The notes beneath the pieces are model-generated. The model saw nothing but the letters and a program-made list of their open reading frames with translations. It had not been told where the DNA came from and did no database searches. Of a stretch of 36,070 nt of DNA, positions 14,537 to 22,450 are shown piece after piece. Made by a program: the position numbers and the translations under genes. Within the stretch, counting starts at the first letter, position 1, and the number at the start of each line of letters is the position of its first letter. Origin of the DNA: Campylobacterota bacterium (GTDB lineage Bacteria; Campylobacterota; Campylobacteria; Campylobacterales; Sulfurovaceae); assembly GCA_003252535.1 (NCBI GenBank), contig QKDN01000073.1, positions 1 through 36,070 of the forward strand, read 5' to 3'.

Positions 14537-15196
14537 ATGGCATTTTTCGGCAGCAGCGAACCAAAACAAACAGGCTCAAGCACTACAAAAAGCAATAGCA
14601 TCAGCTCGGCTACCATCGTAACGGCGGGTACAGAGCTCGTAGGTTCGATGAAAGGGAATGACAGTGTCCATATCGACGGTACGGTCAAAGGTGATATCAT
14701 CGTCAACAATATGGTCGTCATCGGCAAGAGCGGTATCGTCGACGGTATCGTCAAGGCGCAGAAAGTAATGATCAGCGGCGAGCTTCGCGGCTCTATCGAA
14801 TGTGACGATCTCGAGATCATGCAGACAGGCAAAGTAAGCGACGACATCAAAGCCAAATCGATCATCCTCGACGGCCAGGTAGAAGGACTTGTGATCGCCG
14901 ATAACTCTATCCATGTCACGTTCAACGGCAATGTAGCCGCCAAGAAGATCAAGAGCCAGAGGGTCATGGTAGACGGTACAGTGAAGGGCGATGTCGTAGC
15001 GACAGAGCTTCTTGAGATAGGTTCCAAAGGGTACGTTGAAGGTTCTATCACCGTCAAGAACATCAAGACCCACGAGGGTGGAAGGATCATCGGTTCGATG
15101 GCTACCTATATGGAAGCGATCAAAGAAGCTGCGGCACCGGCTCCTGAGGCTCAGGCAGCAGAGCCAAAAGCTGAAGACCTTATGAAATTTGACTAA
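14537..15196 (+). CDS. Bactofilin (CcmA-like), apparently two repeats
   Basis: 219 aa. Residues about 30-185 carry the glycine/valine-rich beta-helix typical of bactofilins (HIDGTVKGDIIVNNMVVIG; ISGELRGSIECDDLEI). The pattern IDGTVKGDI is echoed at about 140-155 by VDGTVKGDVVATELLEIGS, so the protein looks like two bactofilin units in tandem, longer than the usual 110-150 residues. N-terminal (serine/threonine-rich) and C-terminal (alanine/glutamate/proline-rich) tails flank the core. Bactofilins polymerise into cytoskeletal filaments without nucleotide. The gene follows the M23 peptidase by 73 bases, with GAGGTG before its ATG. It probably positions that enzyme. Confidence 0.93.
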   Translation: MAFFGSSEPKQTGSSTTKSNSISSATIVTAGTELVGSMKGNDSVHIDGTVKGDIIVNNMVVIGKSGIVDGIVKAQKVMISGELRGSIECDDLEIMQTGKVSDDIKAKSIILDGQVEGLVIADNSIHVTFNGNVAAKKIKSQRVMVDGTVKGDVVATELLEIGSKGYVEGSITVKNIKTHEGGRIIGSMATYMEAIKEAAAPAPEAQAAEPKAEDLMKFD

Positions 15197-15220
15197 TATA
15201 CCGGGCGGGGAAAGATCGAT

Positions 15221-16141
15221 ATGAGTATCATCTTTGGCCCCGTCAACTCCCGCAGATTCGGCAGCTCCCTCGGAGTCGACCTCTCTCCCCATACTAAACA
15301 ATGCAATTTCGACTGTCTCTACTGTGAGCTCGATGCAGCGAAGACCGTAGAGAGCTACAGCGATATCATCACTGTCGATGAGATCATAGCAGAACTCACT
15401 ACTGCGCTCTCCCGCTACAGTGACATCGATGTCATCACTCTCACTGCCAATGGCGAACCGACACTCTATCCCCATCTCACGGAGCTCATAGAGAAGATCA
15501 AAGAGATCAAAGGGGACAAGCGGCTCATCATCCTCTCCAACGGCAGTACCATAGCGCAGAAAAGCGTGCAGGATGCGCTGATACAGCTCGACATGGTCAA
15601 GCTCTCGTTCGACTGCGCCACACCGAGCTGTCTCAAAAAGCTCGACCGAGCCCACAAGGACATCTCGATCGGGGATATCATGGAGGGGATGGCAGAGTTC
15701 GGCGGGAGATACGGCGGTGAGCTCGTGATAGAGATACTCCTGGTCAAGAACCTCAATGACAACGAGGAGAACATCCGGGGGCTCAACGAGTTTCTCCTCC
15801 GCCTCCGGCCGACCCGTATCGATCTCGGTACGATCGACAGACCACCTGCGTATGATGTCAAAGCGCTTGACTACCATGAGCTCTACGCCATCGCGCAGCA
15901 GTTCGATCCGTCGCTCCCGGTCTATATCGCATCACGAAAAAATGTCAATATCGCCAGAGCTTCACACAGCGACGAAGAGATACTGATGATGCTCTCCCGT
16001 CGCCCTTTGACCCCTGAAGATACCCGATTGCTCTTTGATGATGCGACGATTTCGAGGCTCGAAGGGCTCTTGAATGCCCATAAAATCGAGAAAGTACAAA
16101 AAAATCAATTATTTTTTTACAAAATCGTCAAAACCCCTTGA
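15221..16141 (+). CDS. Radical SAM protein (COG0731-like)
   Basis: 306 aa. CNFDCLYCE (about 28-36) is the CxxxCxxC motif that binds the 4Fe-4S cluster for S-adenosylmethionine cleavage. TLTANGEPTLYPHL is the glycine-containing SAM-binding strand that follows, and IILSNGS the next. The protein resembles the wybutosine-biosynthesis-like radical SAM group, which is widespread in bacteria with unknown reaction. Residues about 250-300 may form a small winged-helix-like domain (LLFDDATISRLEGLLNAHKIE). It follows bactofilin by 24 bases with GGGGAAAG before the ATG. Its TGA stop overlaps the -35 box of the tRNA promoter. Confidence 0.85.
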   Translation: MSIIFGPVNSRRFGSSLGVDLSPHTKQCNFDCLYCELDAAKTVESYSDIITVDEIIAELTTALSRYSDIDVITLTANGEPTLYPHLTELIEKIKEIKGDKRLIILSNGSTIAQKSVQDALIQLDMVKLSFDCATPSCLKKLDRAHKDISIGDIMEGMAEFGGRYGGELVIEILLVKNLNDNEENIRGLNEFLLRLRPTRIDLGTIDRPPAYDVKALDYHELYAIAQQFDPSLPVYIASRKNVNIARASHSDEEILMMLSRRPLTPEDTRLLFDDATISRLEGLLNAHKIEKVQKNQLFFYKIVKTP

Positions 16142-16166
16142 CAAATGGCAAAGAATACACTATAAT
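16138..16166 (+). promoter_or_regulatory. Consensus sigma-70 promoter for tRNA-Asn
   Basis: TTGACA (16138-16143) and TATAAT (16161-16166) are both perfect consensus hexamers with a 17-base spacer. The start of transcription would be near 16173, about 29 bases before the tRNA. The -35 box overlaps the TGA stop (16139-16141) of the radical SAM gene. Confidence 0.9.
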
Positions 16167-16201
16167 GCCACCACGAAACAAGCAAAGGTTTCACAAAAGA
16201 T

Positions 16202-16276
<75 letters not shown>

Positions 16277-16339
16277 CTCCTCAATAAAATTATCCTCACG
16301 AATTTTAATCAAATATAAAATTTCTCCTTTAGATCATCT

Positions 16340-16373
16340 GTAGCGGTACCTTGTGTACGGTTACGGATTTTTT
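16340..16373 (+). terminator. Rho-independent terminator after tRNA-Asn
   Basis: GTAGCGGTAC (16340-16349) pairs with GTACGGTTAC (16355-16364) around a CTTGT loop, with one G-T pair and one mismatch. GGA and a run of six T (16368-16373) follow. It lies 64 bases after the tRNA CCA. The rest of 16277-16440 is AT-rich with nothing recognisable. Confidence 0.6.
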
Positions 16374-16440
16374 CTGTTTCATTAAACCCTTTTCAGATTT
16401 CAAGCCGCCAGGGTCTATCGGCAGCCAGGTAAGCCATGTA

Positions 16441-17004
16441 CTAGCCGAAGAGTTTTTTCATAGCGCCGAAGAACATTTTCATCAGACCCCTGTCTTCGAG
16501 CAGACCCGCAATATATTCATCATACGAGAGCCCTTTGGACTCAAGAAAATCAAGAAGATACTTCCGTGATCCTTCCATCCCCGATTCAGCCTCGATCTCG
16601 AGTAATTTGGCATAGATCGGCTGTAATGTTTCTACCGCCTGTCTCGGGGCGGCTTTCCGGAAAGCTGTGTAGCTGATGATATTGTTGGTGAGTCGGTCCT
16701 TTTTGGACTCGAACTCGGTGTAGACCCAGTAGTACCTGCCATCCTTGGCCAGGTTTTTGACTACAGCTACCATCTGTTGACCTGTCTGTATCCTCTCCCA
16801 CATAAGTTTGAAGAGAATTTTAGGCATATCGGGATGCCGTATGATGTTGTGTGGTTTTCCAATGAGCTCGGCTTGTTTGTAGCCGGAAATCTCGACGAAA
16901 TAGTCATTGCCGTAGGTGATGATACCTTTTGGGTCTGTTTTGCTTACGATATAGCGTTTCGTATCGAGGCTGATCTCTTTGTTGGTGGGTTGAGGCTGTT
17001 GCAT
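16441..17004 (-). CDS. Soluble PAS-domain protein, Aer/CetB type
   Basis: 187 aa from ATG 17004, chosen because AAAGGAG lies seven bases upstream; an upstream in-frame ATG at 17037 has no signal. Residues about 15-125 form one PAS domain. NIIRHPDMPKILFKLMW is the signature of the FAD-binding PAS of Aer and CetB energy-taxis proteins, and KDGRYYWVYTEF completes the domain. There is no HAMP, no signalling domain and no membrane helix. The C-terminal 60 residues are helical and end MKMFFGAMKKLFG. CetB-type proteins work with a separate chemoreceptor partner. It is divergent from the CZB-like gene at 17128. Confidence 0.8.
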   Translation of the reverse strand: MQQPQPTNKEISLDTKRYIVSKTDPKGIITYGNDYFVEISGYKQAELIGKPHNIIRHPDMPKILFKLMWERIQTGQQMVAVVKNLAKDGRYYWVYTEFESKKDRLTNNIISYTAFRKAAPRQAVETLQPIYAKLLEIEAESGMEGSRKYLLDFLESKGLSYDEYIAGLLEDRGLMKMFFGAMKKLFG

Positions 17005-17086
17005 GAGATACTCCTTTCGTTCCGGATATTTTAGCACATTTTACAAAAGTTTGAATTTGCATGATAATTAATTAAATTAAAATATT

Positions 17087-17095
17087 TGGTATAAT
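17087..17095 (+). promoter_or_regulatory. Extended -10 promoter for the CZB-like gene
   Basis: TGGTATAAT is an extended -10 element with a perfect TATAAT (17090-17095), 33 bases before the ATG at 17128. The upstream sequence is A/T tracts without a consensus -35, as is common in Campylobacterota. Confidence 0.65.
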
Positions 17096-17127
17096 ACTTT
17101 TAAATATATTGAGCGAGCGAAGATTCC

Positions 17128-17589
17128 ATGACAAAAGCAGAGTTGCTAAACGATATCAAGAAATACAATTCCACCCACGACAATCGTCTGAAAATAATAG
17201 AAAATACGATCAGAGGGATCAATGGAGATAGCAACAGTTCATGTGTAAAACTCTCGGATTGTTCCATAGATATCTGGATGCGTCAGAATGAGCAGCTGCT
17301 CATCAAGGTATTCGACCCTGCATTGGTCAATGAACTCTATCTCTACCATGAAGAGTGGCATGATGAGAGTGCAAGGATATGTGAAGTATCGGCAAACCAT
17401 CATAAGAAAAATTCCGGCCTCTTCAAAAAGCTCCTGGGCACCAAGGATATGAAGATGCAGGGGGGTGAGCGGGATATGGCATTGGCATATCTTGATCATC
17501 TGAAGGAACTGACCGGCAAGATCGGCAAGATATTCGACAAAATGCAGAAAAGGGTCGCCGCGATGCCGGAAGAGATGTTTCCGGGATGA
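17128..17589 (+). CDS. Soluble protein with a CZB-like zinc-binding domain
   Basis: 153 aa without signal peptide or membrane helix. H17, C45, H74 and H78 reproduce the 3His/1Cys zinc site of chemoreceptor zinc-binding (CZB) domains; E. coli DgcZ uses H22, C52, H79 and H83. The local context DCSIDIWM and LYLYHEEWHDE also fits the CZB pattern (C..[x]W, HxxxH). CZB domains sense zinc or hypochlorous acid and are usually fused to chemoreceptors or diguanylate cyclases. Here the domain is followed only by a basic linker (about 90-110) and a helical tail. The gene is divergent from the PAS protein. The assignment is from my own pattern matching. Confidence 0.55.
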   Translation: MTKAELLNDIKKYNSTHDNRLKIIENTIRGINGDSNSSCVKLSDCSIDIWMRQNEQLLIKVFDPALVNELYLYHEEWHDESARICEVSANHHKKNSGLFKKLLGTKDMKMQGGERDMALAYLDHLKELTGKIGKIFDKMQKRVAAMPEEMFPG

Positions 17590-17604
17590 TCGATGTCCCG
17601 GAAA
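17578..17604. terminator. Hairpin between convergent genes
   Basis: TTTCCGGGA (17578-17586) and TCCCGGAAA (17596-17604) form a perfect 9-bp stem. The loop TGATCGATG starts with the stop codon of the CZB-like gene. It lies 11 bases before the end of the convergent thioesterase gene. There is no T tract on either side, so it may be a transcript-end stabiliser or a weak two-way terminator. Confidence 0.45.
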
Positions 17605-17615
17605 TATGAATCGAA

Positions 17616-17999
17616 TTAGCCGAGAACATGTCCGTTGAGGACGAAAGCGGTGAAAACCCCCTCGAAGACGAGTATATCGTCGACATACCCTTTGACATCG
17701 ACCTCCCTCTTTTTCCCTTTCTCTTCGCTCACTTCGGCCTTGAGGATGACCGCTTCGCCGACAGTGACAGGGTAGAGGAACTTGTTCGACGATCCGCCGA
17801 GCACTACGAAGGGGTCATTGACCGCACACATCGCAGCATAATCGGCAGCGCCGAAGACAAACCCACCGTGCACGAGACCTTTGGCATCGGCTGCCATAGC
17901 GCGGGTGGTATGGAGGAGTACTTCGGCATAGCCGGTATCGAGGCGTGTCACCTTGCCGCAGAGCGAGGGTTCGATAGAGAGATGTGTATTTTGTTGCAT
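17616..17999 (-). CDS. Hotdog-fold thioesterase, PaaI-like
   Basis: 127 aa, the usual length for a single hotdog domain. LVHGGFVFGAADYAAMCAVN (about 42-61) is the HGG segment on the central helix, which shapes the active site in PaaI/YbgC-type enzymes. The following beta strands hold FLYPVTVGEAVILKAEV and REVDVKGYV. These enzymes hydrolyse acyl-CoA or related thioesters in the cytoplasm; the substrate is unknown. It is the only gene on its transcript, divergent from the DUF2238 gene and convergent with the CZB-like gene. Confidence 0.82.
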   Translation of the reverse strand: MQQNTHLSIEPSLCGKVTRLDTGYAEVLLHTTRAMAADAKGLVHGGFVFGAADYAAMCAVNDPFVVLGGSSNKFLYPVTVGEAVILKAEVSEEKGKKREVDVKGYVDDILVFEGVFTAFVLNGHVLG

Positions 18000-18026
18000 G
18001 GCGCATCCCTTTTGTATTTTGAGATT

Positions 18027-18035
18027 TGATATAAT
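18027..18035 (+). promoter_or_regulatory. Extended -10 promoter for the DUF2238 gene
   Basis: TGATATAAT contains TATAAT (18030-18035) with the extended TGn, 27 bases before the ATG at 18062. GAGGAG directly precedes the start codon. Confidence 0.6.
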
Positions 18036-18061
18036 AGCCTAAATATAATGAGGAGAAGCCG

Positions 18062-18676
18062 ATGGCAAGATCACACAGGATACTCTATGCCATCTACATC
18101 GTGGTCTGGGCGGTCATGGCAGTCAACCCGAAGTATCGTGATGACTGGCTGCTGGAGAACCTGCTGGTCTTCATCTCCTTCCCGCTGCTCCTTTGGCTCG
18201 ATACCCGCCGACCGCTCAGCTTTATGACACTTTTCTCTGTACTGATCTTCGCTTCGCTCCATTCGCTCGGATCGCATTTCACCTATGCAGAGATGGAGTA
18301 TTTCGATGTGGTAACACAGTTCTTCGGTTTCGAGAGAAACCATTTCGACCGGGTCGTCCATTTCCTCTTCGGCGCTCTGCTCTTCGGTCTCTTTTTCGAG
18401 ATCGCTGCGAATTCGGTACGGGGGTACAGGAGCGCCATGGCGGCTGGCCTGATGTTCATCGTTTCGATATCGGGTGTCTACGAGGTGGTCGAGTGGATCG
18501 TAGCGGCGGTACTCCACCCGGAGCTCAGGATCGCCTTCATGGGAGCGCAGGGTGATGTATGGGACGCACAGAAGGACATGGGGCTCGCACTGCTCGGAGC
18601 GCTGATAAACCTTCTTTTTTACCGCTACTATGAGAGGCTCTTCACTGACTGTACAGAGAAAGGGGAGATACGCTAA
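18062..18676 (+). CDS. DUF2238 (YjdF-like) inner membrane protein
   Basis: 204 aa with about five or six hydrophobic helices (about 8-22, 33-48, 56-72, 97-115, 124-150 and 175-190). The segment MGAQGDVWDAQKDMGLALLG near 160-179 is the hallmark of the YjdF/DUF2238 family. HFDRVVHFLFG and GVYEVVEWIV are further family blocks with polar residues inside membrane helices, suggesting a conserved membrane active or binding site. Function is unknown. It ends 9 bases before the convergent cyclase gene. Confidence 0.85.
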   Translation: MARSHRILYAIYIVVWAVMAVNPKYRDDWLLENLLVFISFPLLLWLDTRRPLSFMTLFSVLIFASLHSLGSHFTYAEMEYFDVVTQFFGFERNHFDRVVHFLFGALLFGLFFEIAANSVRGYRSAMAAGLMFIVSISGVYEVVEWIVAAVLHPELRIAFMGAQGDVWDAQKDMGLALLGALINLLFYRYYERLFTDCTEKGEIR

Positions 18677-18685
18677 CAGTATATA

Positions 18686-19540
18686 TCAGGTTTTCCCATG
18701 CCAGATCTTGTATGCTATATTGTTCTTTTCTTTATTTTTTACGGAATACATCAGATCGTCGGCCACTTTGACAGCTTCTTTGATATCATTGGGTATCTCC
18801 TCGAATGTCACGACACCGACACTGAAGGTGACCGGCCAATGCCTGTTGTCCATGCTTTTTTGCAGGAGAGAGCTTGCTTTGTGAAATGCATGTTTGGCAT
18901 CCTCCAGCGTGGTTTCAGGTAAAAGACATGCAAATTCATCCCCGCCAAGTCTTGCTACAGTATCGGATTGCCTCAGGGAGGAGCGCAGACAACCGGCCAC
19001 TTCGATCAGCACTTTGTCACCCCTAGCATGTCCGTATGTATCATTGATATTCTTGAAATCATCAATATCGATGTATGCCAGGGAAAAGACATGACCGTAT
19101 CTTTGTGATCGTACCAGCTCATTGGCAAGCTCGACATAAAAACTCCTGGAGCTACAGGCTCCGGTGAGATAGTCGGTATCAGCCGCCTCTACTTCGATCC
19201 TGTGGACATTCCGAAAGTTGGTAATGAGAAAAGCCGCGGTACTATAAGCGAACGCATACGGCACCCCATAATACAATATTAACTCGATCCCGAAAGGATG
19301 TTGAAATACCAACGAGCGTATGAGGATCAGGATCATAGTTGAGATCAATGCCAGTAAGATACCGGTTTTATCTGACCCATACCAGCTGGCGATGAGTATC
19401 GGAAAAATGTAAAACGGCTCCAGTACAAAGGACCGTCCGACAATTCCATATACAATACTCAAGACAAAAATAGACAGCAACGACAGGAGCCATATATTTT
19501 CCGACGAGCGATGATCCAGTATATGAAATATGGTTTTCAT
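18686..19540 (-). CDS. Membrane diguanylate cyclase (GGDEF)
   Basis: 284 aa from ATG 19540, preferred because GGAG lies nine bases upstream; ATG 19555 is in frame but lacks a signal. About residues 15-120 hold four or five membrane helices forming a small membrane sensor domain. The GGDEF domain covers about 125-284. RLGGDEFACLL is the intact catalytic motif, DIDDFKNINDTYGH the metal-binding region, and RQSD before it an allosteric I-site (RxxD). The protein should make cyclic di-GMP from GTP with product inhibition. It is a single gene with AT-rich codon use, convergent with DUF2238. Confidence 0.9.
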   Translation of the reverse strand: MKTIFHILDHRSSENIWLLSLLSIFVLSIVYGIVGRSFVLEPFYIFPILIASWYGSDKTGILLALISTMILILIRSLVFQHPFGIELILYYGVPYAFAYSTAAFLITNFRNVHRIEVEAADTDYLTGACSSRSFYVELANELVRSQRYGHVFSLAYIDIDDFKNINDTYGHARGDKVLIEVAGCLRSSLRQSDTVARLGGDEFACLLPETTLEDAKHAFHKASSLLQKSMDNRHWPVTFSVGVVTFEEIPNDIKEAVKVADDLMYSVKNKEKNNIAYKIWHGKT

Positions 19541-19671
19541 AACATTCCACTCCATATATTACCGATATAGTACATTCTTTCCATACAAGTCCTTCCGCCT
19601 ATACGGGCACTTGGTTACCTATTGTACTGATATGCGTGCACAATGTCAAGGATGCAGGGTCGGATCAACGG

Positions 19672-20238
19672 CTAGAGCAGATGCCCCAGCTGCTCTTTTT
19701 TGGTCTTGAGATAGTTTTCGTTGTAGGGGTTGGCTTCGATCCTGATCGGGAGGCGTTCGACGATCTCGACGCCGTGGAGGCTTTCGATCTTGCGTGGGTT
19801 GTTGGTGAGGAGCCTGAGCCGGTCGATACCAAAGTGGGCGAGGATGAACTCTACGATCTCGTAGGTGCGCTCATCGGCTGAGAAGCCGAGCTGGTGGTTG
19901 GCAGCGACGGTATCGAAACCCTTGTCCTGGAGGGCGTAGGCGTTGACCTTGTTGAGGAGGCCGATATTGCGCCCTTCCTGGCGGTGGTAGATCACCATTC
20001 CACCTTCGCGTGAGATGAGGTCGAGTGCGTAGTTGAGCTGTTCGCCGCAGTCGCATTTGACAGAGCCCAGCGCGTCGCCGGTAAGGCATTCGGAGTGGAC
20101 GCGGACGATGGGGGTCTCGGGGAGCTCGTCGGTGAATATGGCAAGATGCTCTTTATCGCCCTCCTTGAAGGCCTGTATCTTGAATATTCCGTGTTTGGTA
20201 GGCAGTGTTGCGATCTGGGAAATGGCGATATTTTTCAT
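19672..20238 (-). CDS. ribA: GTP cyclohydrolase II
   Basis: 188 aa from ATG 20238 (MKNIAISQ). The enzyme opens the imidazole ring of GTP as the first step of riboflavin synthesis. SECLTGDALGSVKCDCGEQL (about 50-69) holds the three cysteine zinc ligands. YHRQEGRNIGLLNKVNAYAL and LTNNPRKIESL are further family signatures, the latter binding the substrate. It is a stand-alone ribA with no DHBP synthase fusion, of normal length. It is divergent from hemB with about 100 bases between. Confidence 0.95.
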   Translation of the reverse strand: MKNIAISQIATLPTKHGIFKIQAFKEGDKEHLAIFTDELPETPIVRVHSECLTGDALGSVKCDCGEQLNYALDLISREGGMVIYHRQEGRNIGLLNKVNAYALQDKGFDTVAANHQLGFSADERTYEIVEFILAHFGIDRLRLLTNNPRKIESLHGVEIVERLPIRIEANPYNENYLKTKKEQLGHLL

Positions 20239-20338
20239 AGCGCGCATTATACTTCATAAGTGCTAAGTCCTAAGTGTCGGCGTGCTATTTTTAGTACACT
20301 TGGGGTACAATACAATTACTTTTAGCCAAAGGTACGAT

Positions 20339-21313
20339 ATGTTCAAACGATTCAGACGCAAACGATACAACCCCGTCCTCAGAGACCTGCTCCAGGAGAC
20401 CCACCTGCGGGTCGAAGACTTCATCTACCCGCTCTTCATCAAGCCCGGCAGCGGCATCAAAGAAGAGGTCGCCTCCATGCCCGATGTCTACCAGATGAGC
20501 ATCGACGAGATGATCAAAGAGTGCGAGACGCTCAAATCGCTCGGCATCTACTCCATCATCCTCTTCGGTATCCCTGCGACCAAGGACAGCGTAGGTTCGG
20601 ACGCCCTCTGTGATCACGGTATCATCGCCGAGGCGATCCGTGCGGTCAAGAAAGCGCACCCCGATATGTTCGTCGTCAGCGACCTGTGCTTCTGCGAATA
20701 CACCGACCACGGCCACTGCGGTGTCCTCGACCCGGTGCTCCACACGGTGGACAACGATATCACCCTCGCCAACCTCGGCCTCCAGGCGCAGGTGCACGCG
20801 AGGGCGGGTGTAGATATGATCGCCCCGAGCGGTATGATGGACGGGATGATCACGGCGATTCGCGAAGGGCTTGACAGCGGCGGGTTCGAGCATATCCCCA
20901 TCATGAGCTACTCGAGCAAGTTCGCTTCGGCCTATTACGGTCCGTTTCGCGATGTGGCAGAATCGGCTCCGAGCTTCGGGGACAGACGAAGCTACCAGAT
21001 GAACCCCGCCAACCGCAACGAAGCGATCCTCGAGAGTCTCGCGGACGAGGAGGAGGGGGCGGATATCCTGATGGTCAAGCCCGCGCTTGCCTATCTCGAT
21101 ATCATCCGCGATGTCAAGAACCACTCCAAGCTCCCTCTCGCCTGCTACAATGTCTCCGGCGAGTACTCGATGCTCAAGATGGCGGGGAGAGCCGGTGTGA
21201 TCGACTACGACCGCGTGATGATGGAGACGCTCATCGCGTTCAAGAGAGCGGGTGCCGATATCATCATCACCTACCATGCCAAAGAGGCTGCAAAGATACT
21301 CAGAGGCGCATGA
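20339..21313 (+). CDS. hemB: Delta-aminolevulinic acid dehydratase (porphobilinogen synthase)
   Basis: 324 aa from ATG 20339; AAAGG sits seven bases upstream, while the frame's earlier ATG at 20282 gives a non-conserved extension. The enzyme joins two 5-aminolevulinate molecules into porphobilinogen for heme and other tetrapyrroles. DLCFCEYTDHGHCG holds the cysteine zinc site, so it is a zinc-dependent type. SYSSKFASAYYGPFR and LMVKPALAYLD contain the two active-site lysines, the second forming the Schiff base. It overlaps gmhB by 4 bases (ATGA), so translation is probably coupled. Confidence 0.97.
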   Translation: MFKRFRRKRYNPVLRDLLQETHLRVEDFIYPLFIKPGSGIKEEVASMPDVYQMSIDEMIKECETLKSLGIYSIILFGIPATKDSVGSDALCDHGIIAEAIRAVKKAHPDMFVVSDLCFCEYTDHGHCGVLDPVLHTVDNDITLANLGLQAQVHARAGVDMIAPSGMMDGMITAIREGLDSGGFEHIPIMSYSSKFASAYYGPFRDVAESAPSFGDRRSYQMNPANRNEAILESLADEEEGADILMVKPALAYLDIIRDVKNHSKLPLACYNVSGEYSMLKMAGRAGVIDYDRVMMETLIAFKRAGADIIITYHAKEAAKILRGA

Positions 21314-21861
21314 GGGTGACCAAAGCGCTCTTCCTCGATCGTGATGGGATCGTCAATGTCGATCATGGTTATGTCTACAGGAAAGAGGATTTTCAGTTCG
21401 TCGACGGCATATTCGAGCTGTGCAGACTTTTTGCCGCAGAAGGTTTCGATATATTCGTCGTCACCAACCAGTCTGGGATCGGCAGGGGATACTATACCCT
21501 CGGGGATTTTCTCACCCTGAGTGAGTGGATGGTAGAGCAGTTCGTAGCCAAAGGTGTGAAGATAGAGCGGATATACTACTGCCCTCACAGCCCCGAAGAG
21601 GATTGCCGCTGCCGCAAACCGGGACCGGGGATGATCGAACAGGCTCTCAAAGAGCGGGAGATCGATCTCATCTCCTCGTGGCTGATAGGCGACAAACACA
21701 GTGATATAGAGCTTGCAGAGGGTGCAGGAATAGGCAAAAGCGTTTTTATCGGCAGTCGCAAGGATGCGGACGCTACCTACAGTTTCCCTGCGCTTAGAGA
21801 GCTCTATCACTATCTCTCCAAACGAAAAGAATTATTGAAGGATGACCATGACCCCCTATAG
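21310..21861 (+). CDS. gmhB: D-glycero-D-manno-heptose-1,7-bisphosphate 7-phosphatase
   Basis: 183 aa HAD-family phosphatase for ADP-heptose synthesis (lipooligosaccharide core). [12 protein letters not shown] is the catalytic HAD motif I with the aspartate nucleophile and acid-base. [11 protein letters not shown] is motif [16 protein letters not shown] is the cysteine-histidine zinc loop specific to Gmh[12 protein letters not shown] is motif IV. The start overlaps the hemB stop, and the end overlaps gmhA. Confidence 0.95.
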   Translation: MRVTKALFLDRDGIVNVDHGYVYRKEDFQFVDGIFELCRLFAAEGFDIFVVTNQSGIGRGYYTLGDFLTLSEWMVEQFVAKGVKIERIYYCPHSPEEDCRCRKPGPGMIEQALKEREIDLISSWLIGDKHSDIELAEGAGIGKSVFIGSRKDADATYSFPALRELYHYLSKRKELLKDDHDPL

Positions 21862-22426
21862 CATTTCTGACACGATCAAAGCAGAGTTCGAATCACACCT
21901 GAAGGCGATAGAGGATACCATCGAAAAGCTGCAACCGAGTACTGTCGAGGGAGCGATGATGATGGTGGAGACTCTCAGAACAGGCAACAAGATTCTGCTC
22001 TGCGGCAACGGCGGTTCGGCGGCGGATGCACAGCATATCGCCGCGGAACTTACCGGCAGGTACAAGGCGGAGCGCAGGGGGCTCCCGGCTATCGCCCTCA
22101 CGACGGATACCTCGGCACTGACGGCCATCGGCAACGATTACGGTTATGAGCGGGTATTCGACAGGCAGCTCGAGGCACTGGCGAGGGAGGGGGACCTCCT
22201 TGTAGGTATCTCTACCAGCGGCAATTCGGAGAATGTGATCCGTGCACTTGGTCTGGCCCGTGAGCTCGGGTGCAGGACACTGGGATTCAGCGGCCGCGAC
22301 GGCGGAGCGATGAACGGACTGTGCGACCTCAACATCGTGGTCCCTTCGGACAATACACCCCGGATACAGGAGATGCATATCCTTATCGCCCACACAATGT
22401 GTCAGGTGATCGATGATATGATCTGA
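21848..22426 (+). CDS. gmhA: Phosphoheptose isomerase
   Basis: 192 aa SIS-domain enzyme converting sedoheptulose 7-phosphate to D-glycero-D-manno-heptose 7-phosphate, the first step of ADP-heptose synthesis. [19 protein letters not shown] is the phosphate-binding signature and [15 protein letters not shown] the second SIS block; E and H near the C-terminus ([10 protein letters not shown]) are catalytic residues of the family. ATG 21848 has AAGG six bases upstream; ATG 21842 abuts that signal. It overlaps gmhB by 14 bases. hldE and hldD are not in the window. Confidence 0.95.
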   Translation: MTPYSISDTIKAEFESHLKAIEDTIEKLQPSTVEGAMMMVETLRTGNKILLCGNGGSAADAQHIAAELTGRYKAERRGLPAIALTTDTSALTAIGNDYGYERVFDRQLEALAREGDLLVGISTSGNSENVIRALGLARELGCRTLGFSGRDGGAMNGLCDLNIVVPSDNTPRIQEMHILIAHTMCQVIDDMI

Positions 22427-22450
22427 AAAGAGTGAAGATGCGGACAGGTC

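Noticed and set aside
20282-20338. Upstream extension of hemB
   Set aside because: The extra residues are not conserved-looking, and ATG 20339 has AAAGG at the right distance with the usual MFKR-type start.
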